28,035 bases of DNA, taken from Pseudomonadota bacterium (GTDB lineage Bacteria; Pseudomonadota; Alphaproteobacteria; Reyranellales; Reyranellaceae). The notes under the pieces were generated by a model, which did not search any database, was not told the origin of the DNA, and was given only the letters and a program-made list of their open reading frames with translations. The stretch covers positions 1-28,035 of the forward strand of contig JAEZHS010000448.1 of NCBI GenBank assembly GCA_023436825.1, given 5' to 3'. The position numbers and the translations under genes were made by a program. Shown here piece after piece: positions 22,960 through 28,035 of this stretch (position 1 is its first letter; each line of letters begins with the position of its first letter).

Positions 22960-23688
22960 ATGAGGCCCTTCGAGTTCGATTGTGCCGGCGAGGAGTTGCA
23001 GGCATTGCCTGCAGGGGCGTTGCATTGGCCGTCGCGCCGCCTGCTGGCGGTGGCCGACCTGCATCTGGAGAAGGGCTCGTCCTACGCTGTCGCCGCCCGC
23101 AAGCTCCTGCCGCGCCACGACACACGGCAGACATTGGCGACGCTGACGACGCTGATCGACGTGCTGCAGCCGCAGACGGTGGTGTGCCTGGGCGATTCCT
23201 TTCACGATCGCGCGGCAAGCGAACGGCTGCCCGAGGTCGAGCGCCGCATGATCGAGGCACTCGTCAGGCGCGCGCATTTCGTTTGGATCTCCGGTAATCA
23301 TGATCCCGCGCCGCCGCCGGCCGGATGGGGGGAGGTCGCCGAGGAGATAAACGACGGACCTTTGGTGTTCCGGCACGAGGCGCTGTTCGGGCCGGCGCGT
23401 GGCGAGGTCTCGGGCCATTTCCACCCCGTCGCCGCGCTCACCGTGCACGGCCGCGGCATGCGCCGGCGCTGCTTCCTGACTGACGGCGACCGGCTGATCC
23501 TGCCTGCCTTCGGGACCTACGCCGGCGGACTGAACGCTCTCGATCCCGCCATCGCCCAGCTCTTTCCCGACGACTACGACGCGTTGGTGGTCGGTCGCGA
23601 CACTGTGCGGCGGCTGTCTTGGCGCCAGCTCCGGCCGGACGCGCAGCTCTGGACCGAAGACGGCTGGTCGCGACGGCGCGTCGATTAA
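22960..23688 (+). CDS. pdeM: Ligase-associated DNA damage response endonuclease PdeM
   Basis: The protein has 242 residues and starts at ATG 22960. It is a calcineurin-like metallophosphoesterase with all metal motifs: LLAVADLHLEKGSSYA (D-x-H near 31-33), VVCLGDSFHDR, WISGNHDPAPP and VSGHFHPVAAL. The LHLEKGSS wording after the first motif and the overall length match PdeM. That family is usually encoded beside the Lhr-type helicase and ATP-dependent DNA ligase of a bacterial DNA-damage cluster. Neither partner is in this window, so the gene appears detached, or its partners lie elsewhere. It is divergent from EipB, with 107 bases between the starts. Confidence 0.85.
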   Translation: MRPFEFDCAGEELQALPAGALHWPSRRLLAVADLHLEKGSSYAVAARKLLPRHDTRQTLATLTTLIDVLQPQTVVCLGDSFHDRAASERLPEVERRMIEALVRRAHFVWISGNHDPAPPPAGWGEVAEEINDGPLVFRHEALFGPARGEVSGHFHPVAALTVHGRGMRRRCFLTDGDRLILPAFGTYAGGLNALDPAIAQLFPDDYDALVVGRDTVRRLSWRQLRPDAQLWTEDGWSRRRVD

Positions 23689-23776
23689 GGCTCAGTCCGC
23701 GGTCGCAGCCACCGGCAGGCACGCGGCAAAGGCCAGCAAGGCCAGCTGGTTCAAAGCTCCGTGCCTGCACGGCGCC

Positions 23777-24577
23777 TCAGCGGCGCAGTTCGTACTTCAG
23801 CGTCACCTCGCCCAGGCCGTCGATCCTGCCGACAGCGGTGCTGCCGGGCGGCACGAACTGACAGGCGACCATGCTGCCGGTCGAGACGATCATGCCCTTC
23901 TTCAAGGTCTTGCCGTGCTCGCCGAGCTTGTTGGCGAGCCAGGCCAGCGAATTGTAGCAATGGCCCAGCACGTCGCCCGAGTTGCCGGTGCGCACGACCT
24001 TGCCGTCGAAGGCGATCGAACCCTCGAGGTTGCCGATGTCGAGGTTCTTCCAGTTCTTGTTGGGCTTGGCGAGCAGAGAGCCGCCGTTCCAGCCGACATC
24101 CATGACCAGCCAGGGAACGGTAAGCCGGCTGTAGTCGGCGCCGCGATCCTCGATCAACTCGAAACCCGCCCGGGCCTCGCCGACATAAGGCTCGATCGAC
24201 TCCTTGTCGTATTCCTTGCCCTTGGGCCGCGGCACGTCGGCGTTGACGGTGAGGATGACCTCGAGCTCCACACCCAGCCTCGCCCATTGGTCGGCGCGCA
24301 CCGAGGCCTTGTGCTCGAACACGCGCTTCCGGCGGATCGGCCCATAGGCGGGGCCGCGCAGGCCGGTCTGCTCCCAGATCTGCGGCGAGGTCAGCGCGAT
24401 CTTGTAGCCGACCAGTGGGCCCTGCCTGGGCACCAGCTTCTTCAACAGAGCATCCTGCACCTTGTAGGCGGTGCGCTCGTCCTCGATCGCGAACTGTTCG
24501 GGCCACCAGCCGACGACGGCGCGCGACCGATGCACCTGATGCAGCCAGTTCGCGGCTTTGGCGATGCTGAACGCCAT
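23777..24577 (-). CDS. 2-keto-4-pentenoate hydratase / FAH-superfamily protein
   Basis: The protein has 266 residues, the normal length for HpcG/MhpD-type hydratases. The start at 24577 follows AAGGGGAG by 6 bases. It shows GYKIALTSPQIWEQTGLRGP (K59 in the active-site loop), the metal-binding GVELEVILTV (E104, E106), FELIEDRGADYS (E140) and WLVMDVGWNGGS. These enzymes hydrate dienoates in aromatic meta-cleavage pathways, or act as related decarboxylases or hydrolases. No other aromatic-pathway gene is near, so the substrate is open. The gene stands alone, divergent from mobA with 46 bases between the starts and facing the end of pdeM. Confidence 0.82.
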   Translation of the reverse strand: MAFSIAKAANWLHQVHRSRAVVGWWPEQFAIEDERTAYKVQDALLKKLVPRQGPLVGYKIALTSPQIWEQTGLRGPAYGPIRRKRVFEHKASVRADQWARLGVELEVILTVNADVPRPKGKEYDKESIEPYVGEARAGFELIEDRGADYSRLTVPWLVMDVGWNGGSLLAKPNKNWKNLDIGNLEGSIAFDGKVVRTGNSGDVLGHCYNSLAWLANKLGEHGKTLKKGMIVSTGSMVACQFVPPGSTAVGRIDGLGEVTLKYELRR

Positions 24578-24623
24578 GAGTTACTCCCCTTGCTTGTGAT
24601 CCTGTGGTCCGCATAGTGCCATC

Positions 24624-25328
24624 ATGACGGGCAAAACACAGCGCCGGGTGCAACATTTCGGGCCGGTGCGAGCTGGTGCGCTGGTCGGCGTCGTGCTGGC
24701 GGGCGGCGAGGGGCGACGCATGGGGCCGGGCGTGCTGAAGCCGCTCAGACTGCTGGGCGGACGCCCGATGGTGGCCCATGTCGTCGAGCGCCTGCGGCCG
24801 CAGGTCATGGACCTCGTCGTCGTGGCCAACGATCCGCTGCCCGGCATGCACGCGCTCAAGGTGCCGGTGATCCCCGATCCGCCCGACATCCGCCGCGCCG
24901 CCCAGCGCGAGGGCCGGCGGTTGGGGCCACTGGCCGGCATCCTCGCCGGCATGGAGTGGACGCGGAGGCACCATCCGCATGCCGGCTGGATCCTGACCGC
25001 GCCGACCGACACCCCGTTCTTGCCGATGGACCTCACGGTGCGGCTGTGCGGGCTGATGCACGTGCCCGAGCCCGACGTGCTGATGGTGCGACACGGGCGG
25101 CGTCGCGAGAATACACTCGCTGTCTGGTCTGTGAACCTCGCCGACGATCTCAGGCGGGCAATCCTGGAAGAGGGGATGCGGCGTGTGGAGGCCTTCGCCG
25201 AGCGTCACCGGCTCGCCGAACTGGCGTGGCCGGGCGGCGGTGCGCCATTCATGAACGTCAATACGCCGGATGAGCTCAGCGCGGCGACTCGTCGGCTGGC
25301 TCCAGCTCGACCACGTTCCCGTCGATGA
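24624..25328 (+). CDS. mobA: MobA-like molybdenum cofactor guanylyltransferase
   Basis: The protein has 234 residues. The nucleotidyltransferase signature VVLAGGEGRRMG (residues 23-34) with a lysine at 39 (GVLKPLRLLGG), the GPLAGILAGM segment (101-110) and TAPTDTPFLPMDL (126-138, metal-binding D129) identify a MobA-type enzyme. It would attach GMP to molybdopterin for bis-MGD cofactors. The start at ATG 24624 gives about 20 residues before the first strand; the ribosome site is weak. The last 53 bases overlap the end of the opposite-strand DUF3553 gene, so the basic tail (RLAPARPRSRR) is encoded antisense to it. No other molybdenum cofactor gene is in the window. Confidence 0.85.
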   Translation: MTGKTQRRVQHFGPVRAGALVGVVLAGGEGRRMGPGVLKPLRLLGGRPMVAHVVERLRPQVMDLVVVANDPLPGMHALKVPVIPDPPDIRRAAQREGRRLGPLAGILAGMEWTRRHHPHAGWILTAPTDTPFLPMDLTVRLCGLMHVPEPDVLMVRHGRRRENTLAVWSVNLADDLRRAILEEGMRRVEAFAERHRLAELAWPGGGAPFMNVNTPDELSAATRRLAPARPRSRR

Positions 25329-25470
25329 CCAGCTTGCCCACGTTCTCGAAGTTGACGGTGATGCGGTGGCCGATCATCGACTGAACCTGGCCCAGGCCCC
25401 AGTCGGGTCGTCCGGGGTGACGCACGAAGTCGCCGGGTGAGAGCAGGGCATTGCCGGGCTTGTCGAACAA
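25276..25470 (-). CDS. DUF3553 small protein
   Basis: The protein has 64 residues and matches DUF3553 almost end to end: LSPGDFVRHPGRPDWGLGQ, IGHRITVNFENVGKLVI and DGNVVELEP. The fold is likely a small beta barrel. The same module occurs fused to UvrD-like helicases, which suggests nucleic-acid association, but its role alone is unknown. The start is a TTG at 25470, 10 bases after AAGGGAG (25481-25487); no ATG gives the full domain. Its 3' end overlaps mobA on the other strand, and its start is 58 bases from bufA, which points the other way. Confidence 0.85.
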   Translation of the reverse strand: MFDKPGNALLSPGDFVRHPGRPDWGLGQVQSMIGHRITVNFENVGKLVIDGNVVELEPADESPR

Positions 25471-25480
25471 GCTTTAGTGA

Positions 25481-25487
25481 CTCCCTT
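25481..25487 (-). promoter_or_regulatory. Ribosome binding site deciding the TTG start of the DUF3553 gene
   Basis: AAGGGAG on the minus strand lies 10 bases before the TTG at 25470. It is the only purine-rich site near the 5' end and supports the unusual start codon. Confidence 0.5.
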
Positions 25488-25515
25488 GTGAGGTATATGA
25501 CCCCCATCTTCACCC

Positions 25516-25522
25516 AAGGAGG
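25516..25522 (+). promoter_or_regulatory. Strong ribosome binding site of bufA
   Basis: AAGGAGG, a full match to the anti-Shine-Dalgarno core, lies 6 bases before the ATG at 25529. This suggests the precursor is made in much larger amounts than BufB and BufC, whose own sites are weak. A possible -10 element TATATG lies at 25494-25499, but no convincing -35 partner is seen. Confidence 0.75.
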
Positions 25523-25528
25523 ATACCG

Positions 25529-25774
25529 ATGACCACCACCCGCATTGCCATTGCCTCGGCCCTCGCTGCAGCCCTCGTGCTGCCGGCCGCCACGCAGGCG
25601 CAAGGCAACATGGAGAAGTGCTACGGCGTCGCCAAGGCCGGCAAGAACGATTGCCAGACGGCGAAGTCCTCCTGCGCCGGCACGTCGAAGACCGATTCTC
25701 AGGCAGACGCCTGGGTCTCGCTGCCCAAGGGCGTCTGCGAAAAGCTGGTCGGCGGCAAGACGAGCGCGGGCTGA
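25529..25774 (+). CDS. bufA: Bufferin-type RiPP precursor (DUF2282, BufA)
   Basis: The preprotein has 81 residues. A Sec signal peptide ([20 protein letters not shown], cleavage near residue 24) is followed by a mature peptide of about 57 residues with four cysteines: C31, C42, C49 and C70. The conserved DUF2282 wording is clear: [21 protein letters not shown], and [15 protein letters not shown] at the end. In bufferins studied in Caulobacter, the MNIO enzyme converts cysteines to thiooxazole groups and the exported peptide sequesters copper. The same chemistry here is inferred from the gene set. A very strong ribosome site precedes it and BufB follows after 6 bases. Precursors of this kind were earlier annotated simply as DUF2282 membrane proteins. 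Confidence 0.88.
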   Translation: MTTTRIAIASALAAALVLPAATQAQGNMEKCYGVAKAGKNDCQTAKSSCAGTSKTDSQADAWVSLPKGVCEKLVGGKTSAG

Positions 25775-25780
25775 CCGCCA

Positions 25781-26608
25781 ATGGGTCCGGTCGCAGGCAT
25801 CGGGCTGCGGGCGCCTCACCTGGCGGAGATCGCGCGCGAGCGGCCGGCGACCGGTTTCCTGGAGATCCATGCCGAGAACTATCTGGCGGCTTCGCCGGCG
25901 CGCGATGCCGTCGAAAGCCTGCGGGCCGACTACGCGCTTTCCGTTCATGCCGTCGGCCTGTCGCTTGGCTCGGTCGACGGGCTCGACGAGGACCATCTGG
26001 CGCGCGTTGCCGCGCTGGTGAAGCGGTTGCAGCCGGCGCTGGTGTCGGACCATCTTTCCTGGAGCAGCTTCAATGGCCGCTACTTGAACGACCTGCTGCC
26101 GCTGCCTTACACCGAAGAGGCTCTCGGTGTCGTCGTGCGCAATGTGCAGCGTCTGCAGGACGCGTTGGGCCGCGAGGTATCGATCGAGAACCCGTCCTGT
26201 TACCTCGGCTTCGCGCAGTCGACGCTGAGCGAGTCGGCGTTCCTGGCCGAGGTCGCACGCCGCAGCGGCTGCGGCCTGCTGCTCGACGTCAACAACATCG
26301 CCGTAACCGCGCACAATCTCGGCCTCGATGCGCGCGACTGGTTCGACCTGCCCGGGCAATCGATCGCCCAATATCATCTTGCCGGCCACGCCGTGAACGA
26401 TGCCGACGGCGAGACGATCCTGATCGACGATCACGGCAGCCGCGTGAGCGACGGTGTGTGGGCGCTGTTTGCCGACATCGTCGACCGCTTCGGTCCGCGG
26501 CCGACGCTGGTCGAGTGGGACACCGACCTGCCGGCCTTGTCGGTGTTGCTCGCGGAGGCGGCGCGGGCCGCTTCGGTTGGAAGTTGCCGTGCCGCTCGCG
26601 CTGCGTGA
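25781..26608 (+). CDS. bufB: DUF692/MNIO oxidative enzyme BufB
   Basis: The protein has 275 residues and starts 6 bases after bufA. It is a TIM-barrel DUF692 protein of the multinuclear non-heme iron oxidative enzyme group. Likely metal-ligand and substrate motifs in order are GIGLRAPH (H13), FLEIHAENY (E28, H30), SVHAVGLSLGS (H56), VSDHLSWSSFNGRYLNDLLP (H91), SIENPSCYL (E136), LLDVNNIAV (D169, N171), YHLAGH (H199, H203), IDDHG (D217, H218) and LVEWDTDLP (E245, D247). It probably oxidises cysteines of the BufA precursor before export. The last ~12 residues (SVGSCRAARAA) look unconserved and overlap the start of BufC. Confidence 0.9.
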   Translation: MGPVAGIGLRAPHLAEIARERPATGFLEIHAENYLAASPARDAVESLRADYALSVHAVGLSLGSVDGLDEDHLARVAALVKRLQPALVSDHLSWSSFNGRYLNDLLPLPYTEEALGVVVRNVQRLQDALGREVSIENPSCYLGFAQSTLSESAFLAEVARRSGCGLLLDVNNIAVTAHNLGLDARDWFDLPGQSIAQYHLAGHAVNDADGETILIDDHGSRVSDGVWALFADIVDRFGPRPTLVEWDTDLPALSVLLAEAARAASVGSCRAARAA

Positions 26609-27335
26609 CCTGCAGCGCGCCTTCGCCGCCCACCTTGCCGGCGAGGACCAGCGCGCCCTGGTCGCGGAAATCCGTCCTGCCGCCGCGCGTCTGCGCATTC
26701 ATCGCCATCACGTCCTCGATAGCCTCTGCTCGGCCCTGGCCGCGACCTTCCCGACGGTTCAGGCCGTGGTCGGCGCCGACTTCTTTCGCGGTCTGGCGCG
26801 CGGCTTCGTTGGCCTGTCGTTGCCCGGCCAGCCGGTCCTGGCTGAATATGGCGCGGATTTCCCCGCTTTCATTGCCGGCCACGCCGTCGCCTGCGACCTG
26901 CCGTATCTGGCCGATGTCGCCCGGCTCGATTGGGCGTTGAACCTCGCCTTTCACGCCCCGGCCGGCGGCCGGCTGGCGGCAGCCGACCTGGCGGCAGTGC
27001 CTGCGGACCGGCTGCCCTCGTTGCGGCTGGCGCTGGCGCCAGGGACGGCTTTGATCAGTTCGCCTTATCCGCTGGATCGGATTTGGGCGGCTTCACAACC
27101 CGACGCGCCGGCGGACGCGGTCGACATCAATGGCGGCGGCGCGATCCTGATGGTGTTGCGCCGGCCGGACGATGCTGCGTTCGTGGCCCTGTCCCCCGGG
27201 GAAGCCGCCTTCGTCACAGGGATTGTCACCGGCCTGTCACTGGAAGAGGCGGCCTGCCGGGCTCATTCCGGCTTCGATCTGACGGCGTCTTTCGGCCGGC
27301 TGCTGGCTTTGGGAGTACTTGCTGCGCCGCAATAG
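26589..27335 (+). CDS. bufC: DUF2063 partner protein BufC
   Basis: The protein has 248 residues. I chose the GTG at 26589, with GGAAG 5 bases upstream, because it puts the conserved LRDLQRAFAAHL at the N-terminus. A TTG 12 bases earlier is possible; starts further up have no homology. The DUF2063 N-domain shows RLRIHRHHVLDSLCSALAAT, FPTVQAVVGADFFRGLAR and the LAEYGADFPAFIAGH stretch, followed by LPYLADVARLDWA. The C-terminal half is the more variable DNA-binding-like or recognition domain. BufC proteins work with the DUF692 enzyme, probably to recruit the precursor. The gene overlaps bufB by 20 bases. No DoxX-like bufD follows. Confidence 0.85.
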   Translation: MPLALRDLQRAFAAHLAGEDQRALVAEIRPAAARLRIHRHHVLDSLCSALAATFPTVQAVVGADFFRGLARGFVGLSLPGQPVLAEYGADFPAFIAGHAVACDLPYLADVARLDWALNLAFHAPAGGRLAAADLAAVPADRLPSLRLALAPGTALISSPYPLDRIWAASQPDAPADAVDINGGGAILMVLRRPDDAAFVALSPGEAAFVTGIVTGLSLEEAACRAHSGFDLTASFGRLLALGVLAAPQ

Positions 27336-27439
27336 AAGCCGCCATCTTGGCACCATAATTGCGCGTGGTTCGTGAGGAATTGCGCCCCGGGGTTTTGCTG
27401 CACTGCACGACAAGTGGTGGTTGGCAATGGTGAACAATG

Positions 27440-27467
27440 TTGCGGCGTCATCGACCATCCCTATACT
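27440..27467 (+). promoter_or_regulatory. Sigma-70 promoter of dksA
   Basis: TTGCGG (27440-27445) and TATACT (27462-27467) are spaced by 16 bases. Transcription would start near 27474, giving a 5' leader of about 57 bases that contains the hairpin at 27484-27502. The site lies 105 bases after the bufC stop, so dksA has its own transcription unit. Confidence 0.55.
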
Positions 27468-27483
27468 CCGCGCGCCTCAAGAG

Positions 27484-27502
27484 CCGCCTTCCCCCGAGGC
27501 GG
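27484..27502 (+). other. Hairpin in the dksA leader
   Basis: CCGCCT (27484-27489) and AGGCGG (27497-27502) can pair around a C-rich 7-base loop. The hairpin sits in the predicted 5' leader, about 28 bases before the dksA start. It may influence stability or translation; nothing more can be claimed. Confidence 0.35.
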
Positions 27503-27530
27503 ACGTGTAGTCGCTGTGGAGTTGCCGACG

Positions 27531-27956
27531 ATGTCGATCACGTTGCCGCAGAATTACCGGCCGACTGAACGCGAAGCCTTCATGAATCCGATGCAGCAGG
27601 AATACTTCCGCCAGAAGCTGCTGAAGTGGAAGGGCGAGTTGATCGAGGAATCCAACCAGACATTGCAGAACATGCAGGAGGAGAGCCTGGCCCAGCCCGA
27701 TCTCGCCGATCGCGCCACCGCCGAGACCGACCGCTCCCTCGAGCTGCGCACCCGCGACCGCTTCCGCAAGCTGATCTCCAAGATCGACAGCGCACTGAAG
27801 TCTATCGAGGAAGGTACCTACGGCTACTGCGAGGAAACCGGCGAGCCGATCTCGCTGAAGCGCCTGGAAGCGCGCCCAATCGCTACCCTGTCGGTCGAGG
27901 CGCAGGAGCGCCACGAGCGCCTCGAGCGCACCCGCCGCGACGAGGGTGCGGACTGA
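27531..27956 (+). CDS. dksA: RNA polymerase-binding transcription factor DksA, reduced zinc site
   Basis: The protein has 141 residues and starts at ATG 27531 (MSITLPQNYRPTEREAF) with GGAG 9 bases upstream. The long coiled coil has the tip acidic pair in PDLADRATAE (D57 and D60, equivalent to the E. coli DPVDRA aspartates), which reaches into the polymerase secondary channel. The globular part reads YGYCEETGEPISLKRLEARP. Where E. coli has four zinc cysteines (C-x2-C-x17-C-x2-C), this protein has C100, T103, S121 and A124. Zinc cannot be held in the standard way. Single-cysteine DksA proteins are known from alphaproteobacteria and can be functional. It probably mediates the stringent response with ppGpp. 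Confidence 0.92.
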   Translation: MSITLPQNYRPTEREAFMNPMQQEYFRQKLLKWKGELIEESNQTLQNMQEESLAQPDLADRATAETDRSLELRTRDRFRKLISKIDSALKSIEEGTYGYCEETGEPISLKRLEARPIATLSVEAQERHERLERTRRDEGAD

Positions 27957-27983
27957 TCACTCATAGTCTTCGTCTTCCGGACC

Positions 27984-28001
27984 GCGCGCGTCCCCGCGCG
28001 C
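27984..28001 (+). terminator. GC-rich hairpin after dksA
   Basis: GCGCGCG (27984-27990) and CGCGCGC (27995-28001) form a 7-bp stem with a TCCC loop, starting 27 bases after the dksA stop. No T-run follows, so its role as terminator is uncertain. Confidence 0.4.
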
Positions 28002-28013
28002 TCATGATCATAC

Positions 28014-28029
28014 GTGCATGTGAATGCAC
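28014..28029. other. Short palindrome at the window end
   Basis: GTGCAT (28014-28019) and ATGCAC (28024-28029) form an inverted repeat with a 4-base spacer. It may belong to a control region of the next gene outside the window. Confidence 0.3.
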
Positions 28030-28035
28030 TTGAGC

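Noticed and set aside
1..28035. CRISPR array, tRNA, rRNA, prophage or intact insertion sequence
   Set aside because: Reading both strands, I saw no regular short repeats with spacers, no cloverleaf-like stretch and no transposase or integrase frame.

Overview
The window is high-GC, densely packed chromosomal DNA that looks like an alphaproteobacterium. A Reyranella-, Rhizobiales- or Rhodospirillales-like host is an inference from gene content: a DksA that keeps one of four zinc-finger cysteines, an EipB/DUF1849 envelope protein, PdeM, a cfa-MFS pair and 'PERSEG'-type palindromic repeats. I see no rRNA, tRNA, CRISPR array, intact insertion sequence or prophage.

Layout. 2-2953 (+): the 3' end of a VWA/TPR (BatB/BatC-like) gene, a BatD-like gene, and a membrane-anchored protein of unknown function. 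2954-3496: a tail-to-tail gap with a PERSEG palindrome and a promoter-bearing dispersed repeat (copy 1). 3497-4567 (-): a ketopantoate-reductase-like protein. 4682-7479 (+): a phospholipase D/VTT fusion overlapping an endonuclease/exonuclease/phosphatase gene. 7510-8760 (+) DUF763, facing 8809-9576 (-) exonuclease III. 9620-10474 (+) SMP-30-like, facing a (-) cluster of gamma-glutamyltransferase and two orphan solute-binding proteins (10476-14204). 14304-18603 (+): ECF sigma factor, anti-sigma factor, CnrX/Spy-like periplasmic sensor, DUF1800 and DUF1501, which read as one operon. 18604-19217: a second tail-to-tail gap with repeat copy 2. 19218-21911 (-): cfa and a GPH/MFS transporter. 22061-22852 (-) EipB, divergent from 22960-23688 (+) PdeM. 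23777-24577 (-) 2-keto-4-pentenoate hydratase-like, divergent from 24624-25328 (+) MobA. 25276-25470 (-) DUF3553. 25529-27335 (+): a bufferin-type RiPP cluster. 27531-27956 (+): dksA.

Main points of interest. (1) The compact bufferin locus has a secreted four-cysteine DUF2282 precursor (BufA), a DUF692/MNIO modifying enzyme (BufB) and a DUF2063 partner (BufC). This class is linked to copper sequestration. No DoxX-like BufD gene follows. (2) Two colinear copies of a roughly 270-315 bp repeat each start with a well-spaced sigma-70-type promoter and share a small hairpin. Both lie in gaps between converging genes, so they may be transcribed non-coding elements. (3) A sigma/anti-sigma/periplasmic-sensor cassette resembling CnrYXH is joined to the poorly understood DUF1800/DUF1501 pair. 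All functional calls come from reading the sequence and recognising families; no searches were run.
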